This document shows, one piece after another, positions 40,191-50,622 of a DNA stretch of 64,000 nucleotides. The position numbers were made by a program, and so were the translations under genes. The DNA is from Paracidovorax konjaci (lineage in GTDB: Bacteria; Pseudomonadota; Gammaproteobacteria; Burkholderiales; Burkholderiaceae_C). Every line of letters begins with the position of its first letter. Positions within the stretch are counted from its first letter, which is position 1. The stretch spans positions 62,001 through 126,000 of the forward strand of contig NZ_FOMQ01000010.1 in assembly GCF_900112675.1 (NCBI RefSeq). The letters run 5' to 3'. The notes beneath the pieces are model-generated. The model saw only the letters and a list, made by a program, of their open reading frames with translations. It was not told where the DNA came from and did no database searches.

Positions 40191-41246
40191 ATGCCCGGCT
40201 CTTTCCCTTCTGCTTCTCGGGTCGTGCGCCGTCTATTCCTATTCATCGTGCTGGTGGCCTTCGCGGCGGCCGGCGCCGGCTACTGGTGGCTGAACCAGCC
40301 TTTGCCGCTGCGCGCGGCCGCAGGCTCGGGTGCGGGCGCACCGCCGGCGCTGGAACTCGAGATCGAGCCCGGCACCACCCCGCGCGGTGTCGCCGCGGCC
40401 GCCGTGGCCGCGGGCGTGGACACCGATCCGCGCCTGCTGTATGCGTGGTTCCGCATCTCGGGCAAGGACCGCCTCATCAAGGCCGGCAACTACGAAATCC
40501 CCCCGGGTACGACGCCCTTCGGCCTGCTGCAGAAACTGGTGCGCGGCGAAGAGGCGCTGCGCGCCATCACCCTGGTGGAAGGCTGGACCTTCCGCCAGTT
40601 CCGGCAGGCCCTCGGCCGCGAAGAGCAGCTGCGGCACGACACCCAGGGGTTGGCCGACGACGCCATCATGGTGCGGCTCGAACGCCCGGGCGTGCACCCG
40701 GAGGGCCGCTTCTTTCCCGACACGTACACCTACGCCAAGGGCACGAGCGATCTGGCCGTGCTGCGCCGCGCGCTGCATGCGATGGACCGGCGCCTGGAGG
40801 CGGCCTGGGCGCAGCGTGCGGCCGACACGCCGCTCAAGACCGCGGACGAGGCGCTCATCCTCGCGAGCATCGTGGAGAAGGAAACCGGCCGTGCCTCCGA
40901 CCGCGGCCAGATCGCCGGTGTGTTCAGCAACCGGCTGCGCACCGGCATGCTGCTCCAGACCGATCCCACCGTCATCTACGGCATGGGCGAGAAGTTCGAC
41001 GGCAACCTGCGCCGGCGCGACCTGCTGGCGGATACGCCCTGGAACACCTACACCCGGGCGGGCCTGCCGCCCACGCCCATCTCCATGCCCGGCAAGGCCT
41101 CGCTCATCGCGGCCGTGCAGCCCGAGCGCACGCAGGCGCTGTACTTCGTGGCGCGGGGCGACGGCACGAGCCAGTTCAGTCCCACGCTCGACGAGCACAA
41201 CCGCGCCGTGAACCGCTTCCAGCGGGGGCAGGGGCTCCAGCCGTAG
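40191..41246 (+). CDS. mltG: Endolytic peptidoglycan transglycosylase MltG
   Basis: A 351-residue inner-membrane enzyme that cleaves nascent glycan strands and sets their length. An N-terminal TM helix (residues 14-30) is followed by a LysM-like domain and the YceG catalytic domain with Glu229 in ASIVEKET, plus [10 protein letters not shown] and PTPISMPGK. It heads the mltG - tmk - holB - pilZ - tatD run. Confidence 0.95.
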   Translation: MPGSFPSASRVVRRLFLFIVLVAFAAAGAGYWWLNQPLPLRAAAGSGAGAPPALELEIEPGTTPRGVAAAAVAAGVDTDPRLLYAWFRISGKDRLIKAGNYEIPPGTTPFGLLQKLVRGEEALRAITLVEGWTFRQFRQALGREEQLRHDTQGLADDAIMVRLERPGVHPEGRFFPDTYTYAKGTSDLAVLRRALHAMDRRLEAAWAQRAADTPLKTADEALILASIVEKETGRASDRGQIAGVFSNRLRTGMLLQTDPTVIYGMGEKFDGNLRRRDLLADTPWNTYTRAGLPPTPISMPGKASLIAAVQPERTQALYFVARGDGTSQFSPTLDEHNRAVNRFQRGQGLQP

Positions 41247-41323
41247 CACCGGGGCGGGGCGCAGGGCCGCCCCGGGTTCGGCACGGCAGGCACGCGGCAC
41301 GCATTACCAGAGGTCTTTCTTCC

Positions 41324-41989
41324 ATGCAGCGACGGGGTTGGTTCATCACATTCGAAGGCATCGACGGTGCGGGCAAGTCCTCGCACATCGAAGCCGTGGC
41401 CGAGGCGCTGCGCAGCGAGGGCCGCACCGTCACGGTCACCCGCGAGCCGGGCGGCACGCCGCTGGCCGAAAACCTGCGGACGCTGCTGCTGAACGAGGCC
41501 ATGGACGCCCTCACCGAATCGCTGATCGTCTTCGCGGGCCGGCGCGACCACCTGCGCACCGTGATCGTCCCGGCGCTCGAACGGGGCGAAGCGGTGTTGT
41601 GCGACCGGTTCACCGATGCCACCTTCGCGTACCAGGGCGCTGGGCGGGGCTTCGATCGCACGGTGCTATCAAATTTGGAGCAGATAACCCAGTCGGGACT
41701 GCGGCATGAAGGTGATTCGATCCTGAATCCAGACCTCACGCTGTGGTTTGACCTGGCGGCCGACGTGGCGGCGGCGCGCCTCGCCGGCGCCCGGGCGCCG
41801 GACCGCTTCGAGGCCCAGCCCGCCGAATTCTTCCGCCGGGTGGCCGGGGGGTACGCGGACCGCGAGGCCGCCGACCCTGGCCGCTTCGCGCGACTCGATG
41901 CCGACCAGCCGCGCGAAGCGGTGCGGGCCCAGCTCATGGCGGCTCTGCGCGACCGGGGTGTGCTGGGCGCGCAAGGGAGCCCCGCATGA
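41324..41989 (+). CDS. tmk: Thymidylate kinase
   Basis: A 221-residue dTMP kinase: P-loop EGIDGAGKS (about residues 11-19), REPGGTP (about 41-47) and the [12 protein letters not shown] block. It makes dTDP for DNA synthesis. A 12-bp run, GCTATCAAATTT at 41667-41678, echoes the dispersed repeat. The last four bases overlap holB (ATGA). Confidence 0.96.
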   Translation: MQRRGWFITFEGIDGAGKSSHIEAVAEALRSEGRTVTVTREPGGTPLAENLRTLLLNEAMDALTESLIVFAGRRDHLRTVIVPALERGEAVLCDRFTDATFAYQGAGRGFDRTVLSNLEQITQSGLRHEGDSILNPDLTLWFDLAADVAAARLAGARAPDRFEAQPAEFFRRVAGGYADREAADPGRFARLDADQPREAVRAQLMAALRDRGVLGAQGSPA

Positions 41990-42990
41990 CCATGGCTGCT
42001 TCCCTCCCGCCCTGGATCGCCGCGCAGCGGCGGCAACTGCTCGCCCAGCGGGGCCATGCCTGGCTGCTGAGCGGCCCGTCCGGCCTGGGCCAATACACGC
42101 TGGCGCTGGAGATGGTGCGCGCCTGGCTGTGCGAAGCGCCTGCGCCGGATGGCGCCTGCGGCCAGTGCGGCAGCTGCCATGCCATCGAAGTGCGCACGCA
42201 CGCCGATCTGTGCGTGCTCATGCCCGAAACCGACATGGTGGCGCGCGGCTGGCCACTGCCCGAGAAGGCGCAGGCGGAGATCGACGACAAGAAGCGCAAG
42301 GCCAGCCGCGAGATCCGCGTGGAGGCCATGCGCGATGCGGTGCAGTTCGCGCAGCGCACCTCCGCGCGCGGACGGGGCAAGGCCGTGCTGGTGTACCCCG
42401 CCGAACAGATGAACACCATCGCCGCCAATGCGCTGCTGAAGACGCTGGAGGAGCCCGCCGGCGACGTGCGCTTCGTGCTGGCGAGCGAGGCCGCGCACCA
42501 GTTGCTGCCCACCATCCGCAGCCGGTGCCTGGGCCATACGCTGCAATGGCCCGACGAGGCGCAATCGCTCGCCTGGCTGGCGGAGCAGGGCGTGGCGGCC
42601 GACGCCGCTGCGGCGCTGCTGCGCGCGGCCGGCGGGCGGCCCGAGGACGCGCTGGCCCTGTCGCAGGGCGGGCGCAGCCCGCAGACGTGGGCGCAGATTC
42701 CGCGGGCGGTGGCGCGTGGCGATGCCACCGCGCTGGCGGAGATGTCGCCGCCCGAGGCCGTGGACGCACTGCAGAAGCTCTGCCATGACCTGCTCGCACG
42801 GCGGGTGGGCGCGGCGCCCCGGTACTTCGCGGAGGCCGACCTGCCGACCCCTCCGGGTGTGGGGCCGCTCACGCGCTGGGCCCGTGCCCTGGCCAAGGAA
42901 GCCCGCACCGCGGACCATCCGTTCAACGCCGGCCTCATGCTGGAGGCGCTTGTTGCCCAGGCGCGAAACGCCCTAAACTCCCGCCATTGA
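41986..42990 (+). CDS. holB: DNA polymerase III delta' subunit
   Basis: A 334-residue clamp-loader subunit. The N-terminal AAA+ fold has [11 protein letters not shown] (a degenerate P-loop) and a Cys cluster ([11 protein letters not shown]) for the zinc module. [12 protein letters not shown] is the conserved delta' segment. Standard order after tmk. Confidence 0.95.
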   Translation: MTMAASLPPWIAAQRRQLLAQRGHAWLLSGPSGLGQYTLALEMVRAWLCEAPAPDGACGQCGSCHAIEVRTHADLCVLMPETDMVARGWPLPEKAQAEIDDKKRKASREIRVEAMRDAVQFAQRTSARGRGKAVLVYPAEQMNTIAANALLKTLEEPAGDVRFVLASEAAHQLLPTIRSRCLGHTLQWPDEAQSLAWLAEQGVAADAAAALLRAAGGRPEDALALSQGGRSPQTWAQIPRAVARGDATALAEMSPPEAVDALQKLCHDLLARRVGAAPRYFAEADLPTPPGVGPLTRWARALAKEARTADHPFNAGLMLEALVAQARNALNSRH

Positions 42991-43009
42991 TCGACCGCCA
43001 AGCCCCACC

Positions 43010-43369
43010 ATGAGCACCCCCCCCAGCGCCCCCCGCCCCAGTGTCATGCAGCTGGCCATCAAGGAGAAGGCGGCGCTCTACGCGGCATACATCCCGTTCT
43101 TCGTCGAAGGGGGCATCTTCGTCCCCACCCAGCGCGATTACCGTCTGGGCGACGACGTGTACGTGCTGCTCACCCTCCCCGAAGACACCCAGCGCTACCC
43201 CGTCGCCGGCCGTGTGGCCTGGGTCACGCCGGCCCGTGCTGCCGGCAACCGCACGCAGGGTGTGGGCATCCAGTTTCCGAAGGACGACAAGTCCCGCGTG
43301 CTCAAGGCCCGCATCGAAGAGATCCTGGGCTCGGCCCTGGGCTCCGAGCGGCCCACGCAGACCATCTGA
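43010..43369 (+). CDS. pilZ: PilZ domain protein of type IV pilus assembly
   Basis: A 119-residue single PilZ domain with the segment GGIFVPTQRDYRLGDDVYVLL and GVGIQF near the end. The RxxxR c-di-GMP-binding motif is not evident, as in the pilus-type PilZ that works with PilB and FimX. The place after holB and before tatD is conserved in beta- and gammaproteobacteria. Confidence 0.93.
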   Translation: MSTPPSAPRPSVMQLAIKEKAALYAAYIPFFVEGGIFVPTQRDYRLGDDVYVLLTLPEDTQRYPVAGRVAWVTPARAAGNRTQGVGIQFPKDDKSRVLKARIEEILGSALGSERPTQTI

Positions 43370-43538
43370 GCCTGCGGCCCGCAGCAGCACCGCGCCGCCT
43401 TGCCGCAGCCTGCGGCACCCCTGCCGGCTTGACCGCAGCGGCCAGGGCGCGCTGATGGCATCCGGGCTGGCGCATGCGTCCATGCAGCCGGTTTTCCTAC
43501 GGGCGCGGCGATCCGGCCCGCCTAACATCCCTTCCGCC

Positions 43539-44348
43539 ATGTTCACCGATTCGCATTGCCACCTGAGTTTTCCCGAGCTGTCCGCGCAACTGCCCACCAT
43601 CCGCGAGGCCATGGCGGAGGCCCGCGTGACCCGCGCGCTCTGCATCTGCACCACCATCGAGGAATTCGGCAGCGTCCATGCGCTGGCGCTCGGGTACGAC
43701 AACTTCTGGAGCACGGTGGGCGTGCACCCGGACAACGAAGGCGTCACCGAACCTTCCGTGCAGGACCTCCTCGGCCGCGCCGCTCTGCCGCGCGTGATCG
43801 CCATCGGTGAAACGGGGCTGGACTACTACGGCATGGAAGACCGCAAGGGCGGCCGCAGCGTGGCCGATCTGGAATGGCAACGCGAGCGTTTTCGCACCCA
43901 CATCCGCGCGGCGCGGGCCTGCGGCAAACCACTGGTCATCCACACGCGCAGTGCCTCCGACGACACGTTGGCGATCCTGCGCGAGGAAGGGGAAGACGGC
44001 CCGGGCAACCGTGCGGGTGGCGTTTTCCACTGCTTCACGGAAAGCGCCGAGGTGGCGCGGGCCGCGCTGGACCTCGGTTACTACATCTCGTTCTCGGGCA
44101 TCCTCACCTTCAAGAATGCCCAGCCGCTGCGCGACGTGGCCGCCTTCGTGCCGCTCGACCGGCTCCTGATCGAAACCGACAGTCCGTACCTCGCACCGGT
44201 GCCTTACCGCGGCAAGACCAACAACCCGTCCTATGTCCCCTTCGTGGCGCAGCAGATCGCCGCGCTGAAGGGGCTGGATGCCGAGGCCGTGGGCGAGGCC
44301 ACGAGCCGCAATTTCGATACGCTGTTCTTCCGAAAGGCCGCCCCATGA
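43539..44348 (+). CDS. TatD-family metal-dependent DNase
   Basis: A 269-residue TIM-barrel hydrolase. DSHCHLSF (residues 4-11), GETGLDYYG and ETDSPYLAPVPYRGK supply the metal ligands, with an HxH and distal His/Asp. Its stop overlaps the ankyrin gene. The family removes damaged or 3' ends of DNA. Confidence 0.94.
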   Translation: MFTDSHCHLSFPELSAQLPTIREAMAEARVTRALCICTTIEEFGSVHALALGYDNFWSTVGVHPDNEGVTEPSVQDLLGRAALPRVIAIGETGLDYYGMEDRKGGRSVADLEWQRERFRTHIRAARACGKPLVIHTRSASDDTLAILREEGEDGPGNRAGGVFHCFTESAEVARAALDLGYYISFSGILTFKNAQPLRDVAAFVPLDRLLIETDSPYLAPVPYRGKTNNPSYVPFVAQQIAALKGLDAEAVGEATSRNFDTLFFRKAAP

Positions 44349-45034
44349 CCCCTACGCTGTCGCGCCGGGTTTTCGCCTCTTCCATCGCCGTGGCCGCTGC
44401 CGGCCTGTGCAGCGCCTGCGCGCATGCGGGCGCCTACGACGACTTCTTCACGTCCATCGTGCGCGACGAAGCCCGGGACATCACGGCGCTCATCCGCCGG
44501 GGCTTCGACCCCAACACGCGCAATGCGAAGGGCGAGGTCGGCCTCACGCTCGCGCTGCAGCAGGGCTCCATGCAGGCGTTCAATGCGCTCATGGCAGCGC
44601 CCGGCATCAAGGTGGAAACGCGCAACGCCAAGGACGAGAGCCCGCTGATGATTGCCTGCCTGCGCGGGCAGGTCGCCGCGGCGCGCGCACTCATCGCCAA
44701 GGATGCCGATGTCAACAAGACCGGCTGGACGCCGCTGCACTACGCCGCGTCGGGCACGACCGATCGGCAACTGGAGCTGGCGCAGATGCTCATCGAGCAG
44801 AGTGCCTACATCGATGCCGAATCGCCCAACGGCACCACGCCCCTCATGATGGCCGTGAGCTATGGCCGCGCCGACGTGGCGCGCTTTCTGCTGGAGCAGG
44901 GGGCGGATCCGACGATCAAGAACCAGGTCGGCCTGACCGCCGCCGATTTCGCGCGCCGCGCCGCGCGGCAGGATATGGCGGATCTGGTGGGTGAGGCCAT
45001 CCGGCGGCGCCAGCCCCAGCAGGGCAAGTGGTAG
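44345..45034 (+). CDS. Exported ankyrin-repeat protein
   Basis: A 229-residue protein with about five ankyrin repeats (from about residue 30; TPLHYAAS, TPLMMAV). The N-terminus has SRRVFASSIAVAAAG, a twin-arginine-like signal (S-R-R-x-F), so Tat export is possible. The ATGA overlap with tatD suggests co-translation. Target unknown. Confidence 0.87.
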   Translation: MTPTLSRRVFASSIAVAAAGLCSACAHAGAYDDFFTSIVRDEARDITALIRRGFDPNTRNAKGEVGLTLALQQGSMQAFNALMAAPGIKVETRNAKDESPLMIACLRGQVAAARALIAKDADVNKTGWTPLHYAASGTTDRQLELAQMLIEQSAYIDAESPNGTTPLMMAVSYGRADVARFLLEQGADPTIKNQVGLTAADFARRAARQDMADLVGEAIRRRQPQQGKW

Positions 45035-45073
45035 GCCGCGCCGGCGGCTGAAAGGCTGCTGCCGGACCCCGGA

Positions 45074-46870
45074 TCAGGGGTGACCCAGGCCTTGCAGGCG
45101 AGCGTAGAGCCCGCCACGGGCCATGAGTTCTGCGTGCGTTCCTTGCTCCGCGATGCGGCCGCGCTCCATCACCACCACGCGGTCCGCATGCTCGATGGTG
45201 GAGAGGCGGTGGGCGATCACGAGCGTGGTGCGCCCGCGCATCAGGCGCTGCAGCGCATCCTGCACGAGACGCTCCGATTCGGTGTCCAGCGCCGAAGTGG
45301 CTTCGTCCAGGATCAGGATCGGCGCATCCTTGTAGAGCGCGCGGGCGATCGCCAGGCGCTGCCGCTGTCCACCGGACAGCTGGGTTGCGTTGTGCCCCAC
45401 CACCGTGTGGATGCCTTGCGGCATCGAAGCCACATGGCTTGCCAGGTTGGCGGCCTCCAGGCAGGACTGCACGCGTGCTTCATCCACCCCATGGCCCAGG
45501 GCCACGTTGGCTGCCACGGTGTCGTTGAACATCACCACGTCCTGGCTGACCATCGCGAATTGCGCGCGCAGGGCCTGCAGATCCCAGTCGGCGATCGGCT
45601 GGCCGTCGAGCAGCACGCGGCCCTCGGTGGGCTGTAGGAAGCGGGGCAGCAGGTTCACCAGCGTCGTCTTGCCCGCGCCGGACGGGCCCACCAGCGCAAC
45701 GATCTCGCCCGGCTGAACGGTGAGGTGCACGCGGTCCAGCGCCGGAGCCAGGTCGGTACCGAAGGCCACGCTGACGCCGTCCAGCACCAGTGCGCCTTGC
45801 GCACGCGCAGCGGGAGCGTGTCTTCCGCCGGTCTCGGCAGGGGTGCCTTCCAGCAGCGACAGGCCACGCTCCAGTGCCGCGACGCCGCGCGTGAGCGGAT
45901 TGGCGATATCGGCCAGCCGGCGGATCGGCGCGATCAGCATCAGCATCGCCGTGATGAATGCGGCAAACCCCCCCACGGTGACCGCGCGTGTGTCGCTGGC
46001 GTTGTTTTGCCAGAGGGCCACGCAGATCACTCCGGAGAGCGCCGCGGCCGCCAGCAGCTGGGTGAGGGGCGTCATCGCAGCGGAGGCGATGGTGGCCTTG
46101 ATCGCGAGCCGGCGCAGGCTGTGGCTCAAGGTGCCGAAGCGCTGCGTCTGGCCGGCCTGCGCGCCGTGCAGGCGCACCATGCGGTGCGCGAGCACGTTCT
46201 CTTCCACCACGTAGGCGAGCTGGTCGGTGGCCTGCTGGCTGGTCTTGGTGATCTGGTAGAGGCGGCGCGAGAGCGTCTTCATGATCCAGGCGACGCCCGG
46301 CACCACCACGGCCACGATCAGCGTCAGTTGCCAGTTCAGGTACACCAGGTACCCCAGCAGCGCGACCAGGGTGAAACCATCGCGTGAAATACCCATGAGC
46401 GCCTGCACCAGCAGGGTGGAGCCCGTCTGCACCTCGTACACCACGGTGTTCGAGAGCGTGCTGGCCGATTGCCGCGAGAAGAGGCCCATGTCGGCAGCCA
46501 GCAAGCGCTCGAAAAGCGATTCGCGCAGCTTCAGCATGCCCTCGTTGGCGATGCGGGCGAGGGCGTATTGCCCCGCGAACTGCGCGAAGCCGCGCACCAG
46601 GAACACGCCGATCACGGCGATGGGCACCATCCACAGCTTCAGCGAGCCTTCGGTGAATCCCTCGTCGAGCAGGGGCTTCAGCAGGGCGGGCATGAGCGGC
46701 TCCGTGGCGGCGCCGACCAGGGTGGCCAGAACGGCCAGCGCCCAGGCGAGGCGCTGTCCCCCGAAATACACGGACAGGCGCCTCAATCGCGTGCTCAAGG
46801 GAAGCGCAGGGGCAGGGGGGGCGGCGGCAGGCGCCGGCGCAGCGGCTTTCGGGGGGGCAGGAGCTTGCAT
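45074..46870 (-). CDS. msbA: Lipid A export ABC transporter, ATP-binding/permease (MsbA)
   Basis: A 598-residue half-transporter: N-terminal Ala/Pro-rich lead, six TM helices (about residues 35-320) and an ATPase domain with Walker A GPSGAGKTT (about 394-402), signature LSGGQRQRLAIARAL and Walker B ILILDEATS. It flips lipid A/core across the inner membrane. Divergent from tolB with 134 bp between. Confidence 0.94.
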   Translation of the reverse strand: MQAPAPPKAAAPAPAAAPPAPALPLSTRLRRLSVYFGGQRLAWALAVLATLVGAATEPLMPALLKPLLDEGFTEGSLKLWMVPIAVIGVFLVRGFAQFAGQYALARIANEGMLKLRESLFERLLAADMGLFSRQSASTLSNTVVYEVQTGSTLLVQALMGISRDGFTLVALLGYLVYLNWQLTLIVAVVVPGVAWIMKTLSRRLYQITKTSQQATDQLAYVVEENVLAHRMVRLHGAQAGQTQRFGTLSHSLRRLAIKATIASAAMTPLTQLLAAAALSGVICVALWQNNASDTRAVTVGGFAAFITAMLMLIAPIRRLADIANPLTRGVAALERGLSLLEGTPAETGGRHAPAARAQGALVLDGVSVAFGTDLAPALDRVHLTVQPGEIVALVGPSGAGKTTLVNLLPRFLQPTEGRVLLDGQPIADWDLQALRAQFAMVSQDVVMFNDTVAANVALGHGVDEARVQSCLEAANLASHVASMPQGIHTVVGHNATQLSGGQRQRLAIARALYKDAPILILDEATSALDTESERLVQDALQRLMRGRTTLVIAHRLSTIEHADRVVVMERGRIAEQGTHAELMARGGLYARLQGLGHP

Positions 46871-47004
46871 GAGGGGCGGATTCTACGTAGGACCATGCCG
46901 CCAACATGCACAGTTTGTCACAGGGGTATGCGCCCTGTGTGTAACATTCGGGCCCTGTCCTTCCGGCTTCCTCCGGCGAATGGCCCGGTATCCCAACGCT
47001 GTCA

Positions 47005-48324
47005 ATGACTTCAGACCGCCCATCCCAATCTCTCCTCGCGGCCCTGCCGCTGTCCACGCGACGCCACGCCATCGTGGCCCTCGCCGCTGCTTCATCCTCT
47101 GCTTCCGCGCTCGCGCAGTTCCGTGTCGAAATCACGGGCGTCGGGCTCACCCAGTTGCCGACGGCCATCGCGCCGTTCCGTGGTGAGGGGAGCGCGCCCC
47201 AGAAGATTTCTGCCATCGTGCAGGCCGACCTGGAGCGCAGCGGGCAGTTCCGTGCAGTGGACGCGTCCGGCCAGCAACTCGACGAGACCTCCCGGCCCGA
47301 CGTGGCGCTGTGGAAGCAAAAGGGCGCCGACTCCCTCACGACCGGCAGCATCACGCGCCTGCCCGACGGGCGGTACGACGTGCGTTTCCGTTTGTGGGAG
47401 ACCGTGCGCGGCGAAGACCTGGGCGGCCAGAGTTTCGTGGTGACGCAAGCAGACCTCCGCCTGGTGGCCCACCGGGTGGCCGATTACGTCTATGAAAAGC
47501 TCACGGGCCAGCGCGGCATCTTCTCGACCCGTATCGTCTATGTGACCAAGGCGGGCAGCCGCTACAGCCTGTGGATTGCCGATGCCGATGGCGAGAACGC
47601 GCAGTCGGCGCTCTCCAGCCCCGAGCCCATCATCTCGCCGGCATGGTCGCCTTCCGGATCGCAAGTGGCCTACGTCTCCTTCGAATCGCGCAAGCCGGTC
47701 GTCTATGTGCACGATGTGGCGTCGGGCCGCCGCCGGTTGATAGCGAACTTCCGGGGTTCCAACAGCGCTCCGGCATGGTCGCCCGATGGTCGCACGCTGG
47801 CCGTCACCTTGAGCCGCGATGGCAATTCGCAGCTCTACACGATCGACGCCAACGGCGGCGAGCCGCGCCGCCTCATGCAGAGTTCCGGCATCGACACGGA
47901 GCCCACCTATTCCAGCGACGGGCGCAGCATCTACTTCGTGAGCGACCGGGGTGGGGCACCGCAGATCTACCGCGTGCCGGCTTCGGGGGGCAGTGCAGAG
48001 CGTGTCACCTTCACGGGCACCTACAACATTTCTCCCAGCATCAGCCCCGACGGCAAGTGGTTGGCCTACATCTCCCGGGTGGGAGGCGCTTTCAAACTGC
48101 ACGTCATGGACCTGGCGACAGGCACGGTCAACGCCATCACGGACACCACCGCCGACGAGAATCCCAGCTTCGCACCCAACAGCCGCCTCATCGTCTACGC
48201 GACCCAGCAGCAGGGCCGCGAGGCGCTCATGACCGCGACGTTGGACGGCAAGATCAAGGCGCGCCTCGCAGGGCAGGGCGGAGACATCCGCGAGCCGGAC
48301 TGGGGCCCGTTCCAGAAACAATGA
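47005..48324 (+). CDS. tolB: Tol-Pal system protein TolB
   Basis: A 439-residue periplasmic protein with a signal peptide (about residues 1-38, Ala-rich with cleavage near ALA-Q) and a beta-propeller from about 190 with WSP(S/D)G blades. TolB links Pal to TolA. tolQRA are not in the window. GATAGCGAACT (47739-47749), a part copy of the dispersed repeat, encodes LIAN here. Confidence 0.95.
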   Translation: MTSDRPSQSLLAALPLSTRRHAIVALAAASSSASALAQFRVEITGVGLTQLPTAIAPFRGEGSAPQKISAIVQADLERSGQFRAVDASGQQLDETSRPDVALWKQKGADSLTTGSITRLPDGRYDVRFRLWETVRGEDLGGQSFVVTQADLRLVAHRVADYVYEKLTGQRGIFSTRIVYVTKAGSRYSLWIADADGENAQSALSSPEPIISPAWSPSGSQVAYVSFESRKPVVYVHDVASGRRRLIANFRGSNSAPAWSPDGRTLAVTLSRDGNSQLYTIDANGGEPRRLMQSSGIDTEPTYSSDGRSIYFVSDRGGAPQIYRVPASGGSAERVTFTGTYNISPSISPDGKWLAYISRVGGAFKLHVMDLATGTVNAITDTTADENPSFAPNSRLIVYATQQQGREALMTATLDGKIKARLAGQGGDIREPDWGPFQKQ

Positions 48325-48382
48325 TCTGAACCCTTTCGCAATTTTTGATATCGACAATCTGGACTAGAGGAGAACCTTCCCA

Positions 48383-48928
48383 ATGATCAGCCTTCCCTTC
48401 AAGCGTATTTCCCTGGCCCTGACCGTGGCCGCCGTCATGGCCGGCTGCAGCTCCGGTGTGAAGCTGGAAGACGTGCCCGTCGAGAACAAGGGCGCAACGT
48501 CCACCGTGCCCGACGGCGCCAATGCCAACGGCAGCTCGCAGAGCGGCGTGGCTCCGGTGGACCTGAGCCAGTCCGCACGCGACGCCGCCGGTCCTGCGGG
48601 CGTGAGCCGTATCGTGTATTTCGACTTCGACAGCTATGTGGTCAAGCCCGAGTACCAATCGCTCATCGAACAGCACGCCCGCTTCATCAAGGCCAACCAG
48701 GGCCGCAAGGTCATGATCGAAGGCCATACCGACGAGCGCGGCGGCCGCGAGTACAACCTGGCGCTGGGCCAGAAGCGCGCCGAAGCCGTGCGCCGTTCCC
48801 TGGGCTTGCTGGGTGTGCCGGACAGCCAGGTGGAAGCCGTGAGCTTCGGCAAGGAAAAGCCGGCTGCCCAAGGCGGTTCCGAAGACTCCTACGCCCAGAA
48901 CCGCCGCGCTGAACTGTCCTACCGTTGA
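48383..48928 (+). CDS. pal: Peptidoglycan-associated lipoprotein Pal
   Basis: A 181-residue OmpA-like lipoprotein: lipobox MAGC near residue 22 and the C-terminal peptidoglycan-binding domain (VYFDFDSYVVK, GHTDERGGREYNLALGQKRA). It ends in a stop that overlaps cpoB. RBS AGAGGAG precedes ATG. Confidence 0.97.
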   Translation: MISLPFKRISLALTVAAVMAGCSSGVKLEDVPVENKGATSTVPDGANANGSSQSGVAPVDLSQSARDAAGPAGVSRIVYFDFDSYVVKPEYQSLIEQHARFIKANQGRKVMIEGHTDERGGREYNLALGQKRAEAVRRSLGLLGVPDSQVEAVSFGKEKPAAQGGSEDSYAQNRRAELSYR

Positions 48929-49725
48929 TGACCACTTTCGTGCAGCAGCGGGCCCGGGCCCGCAATGCGGTGGCGCTGGCGGCCCTGTCGCTTGCCGCTG
49001 CCTTCGGCGCTTCTTCCAGCCACGCAGCGCTGTTCGAGGATGACGAGGCGCGCCGCGCCATCCTTGAACTGCGCCAGCGCATCGACGCGCTGCAGCAGCG
49101 GGGTGGCGATGACCAGCGCCGCACATCGGAAGAAGGCGCGCAGATGCGCCGCAGCCTGATCGACCTGCAGTCGCAGATCGAAGCGCTGCGTTCCGAGCAG
49201 GCCAGCCTGCGCGGGCAGAACGAACAGCTCCAGCGCGACGTGGCGGATCTGCAGCGCCGCCAGAAGGACATGGCCCAGGGCATGGAAGAACGGCTGCGGC
49301 AGTTCGAGCCCGTCAAGGTCACGTCGGACGGCCAGGAGTTTCAGGCCGATCCTGCGGAGAAGCGCGATTTCGAAGCGGCACTGGCTGTTTTCCGCTCCGG
49401 CAAATTCCCGGATGCGGTCACGGCGTTCGGCAACTTCATTCGCCAGTATCCGCGCAGTGGTTATGTGCCTTCCTCGCGGTTCTGGCTGGGCAATGCCCAG
49501 TACGCCACCCGCGACTACAAGGAAGCCATCAACAACTTCAAGGCCTTGCTGGCGGCTGCGCCCGACCACGCCCGTGCACCGGAAGCGGCCCTGTCGATCG
49601 CCAACTGCCAGATCGAGCTCAAGGACACGCGCGCCGCGCGCAAGACGCTGGAAGACCTCATCCGTGTCTATCCGCAGGCGGAGGCCGCGGCCGCGGCCAA
49701 GGAACGCCTGGCCCGACTGCGGTGA
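48928..49725 (+). CDS. cpoB: Cell division coordinator CpoB (YbgF)
   Basis: A 265-residue periplasmic protein: signal peptide, coiled coil (about residues 35-115, Gln/Arg-rich heptads) and a C-terminal TPR domain (FEAALAVFRSGKFPDAVTAF onward). It coordinates peptidoglycan synthesis with outer-membrane constriction. ATG 48928 shares its A with the pal stop (TGATG). Confidence 0.93.
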   Translation: MTTFVQQRARARNAVALAALSLAAAFGASSSHAALFEDDEARRAILELRQRIDALQQRGGDDQRRTSEEGAQMRRSLIDLQSQIEALRSEQASLRGQNEQLQRDVADLQRRQKDMAQGMEERLRQFEPVKVTSDGQEFQADPAEKRDFEAALAVFRSGKFPDAVTAFGNFIRQYPRSGYVPSSRFWLGNAQYATRDYKEAINNFKALLAAAPDHARAPEAALSIANCQIELKDTRAARKTLEDLIRVYPQAEAAAAAKERLARLR

Positions 49726-50570
49726 CGGCGAGCATGTTGCCGAGCGCCGCGGCGGAAGCGGTCGCAGGTGCAGTGTCCTTGCCACCGCCTGGCATCGAGG
49801 CTGACCTGCAACGCAGATTCGGCGGGCTCGACCGTCTGTATGGCACGGAAGGGGCCGCCCGCATCCGCGCATCGCACGTGGCGGTCGTCGGGGTCGGCGG
49901 CGTAGGTTCCTGGGCCGTGGAAGCGCTTGCACGCAGCGGCGTCGGGCGGCTGACCCTCATCGACCTCGACAATGTGTCGGAGTCGAACATCAACCGCCAG
50001 ATCCACGCCCTGTCCAACACGGTGGGGCAGGCCAAGGTCGAGGCGATGCGCGAGCGCATCGCCTTGATCCATCCCGGTTGCGAGGTCCATTGCATCGAAG
50101 ACTTCGTCGAACCGGCCAACTGGCCGTCGATCCTCCCCGAAGGAGTCGGCGCGGTGATCGACGCGTGCGATCAGGTCGCTGCAAAGACGGCCATGGCCGC
50201 ATGGGCCACCAGAACCAACCAGCCGTGCTTCATCAGCGTGGGGGCCGCAGGCGGCAAGCGCCTGGCGCACCAGGTGGATATCGATGACCTGTCCCGCACC
50301 ACGCACGACCCCCTGTTGGCACAACTTCGCTACCGGCTGCGCAAGCACCATGGAGCGCCACGGGAAGGACGGCGCATCGGTCTCGCCTGTGTATTCAGCC
50401 GGGAGGCCGTGGCCCCGCCCCACGCATCCTGCGCAATGGAAGAGGGCGGCGATGGCAGCCTGAACTGCCATGGCTATGGCTCGGTGGTGTCCGTCACCGC
50501 GACGTTCGGCCAGTGTGCTGCGGGCTGGGTGCTCGATCAGATCTCCAAAGCTGTCCGCACACCAAAATAG
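49722..50570 (+). CDS. tcdA: tRNA threonylcarbamoyladenosine dehydratase
   Basis: A 282-residue ThiF/E1-like enzyme that converts t6A37 to cyclic t6A in tRNA. Recognised by ERFGGLDRLYG-like opening (RRFGGLDRLYGTEG), the VGVGGVGSWAVEALARSG nucleotide loop and the DLDNVSESNINRQ block. The GTG start overlaps the cpoB stop (GTGA); ATG 49734 is an alternative. Confidence 0.93.
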   Translation: MTASMLPSAAAEAVAGAVSLPPPGIEADLQRRFGGLDRLYGTEGAARIRASHVAVVGVGGVGSWAVEALARSGVGRLTLIDLDNVSESNINRQIHALSNTVGQAKVEAMRERIALIHPGCEVHCIEDFVEPANWPSILPEGVGAVIDACDQVAAKTAMAAWATRTNQPCFISVGAAGGKRLAHQVDIDDLSRTTHDPLLAQLRYRLRKHHGAPREGRRIGLACVFSREAVAPPHASCAMEEGGDGSLNCHGYGSVVSVTATFGQCAAGWVLDQISKAVRTPK

Positions 50571-50573
50571 CAC

Positions 50574-50579
50574 TATAAT
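50574..50579 (+). promoter_or_regulatory. -10 element of tRNA-Lys
   Basis: A perfect TATAAT, 43 bp before the tRNA. The -35 (CTGTCC at 50551, 17-bp spacer) is weak. Confidence 0.55.
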
Positions 50580-50622
50580 CTTAGGCTTTGCTGCAATGTA
50601 CTGAAACGTGCTTTGCAGTGGA

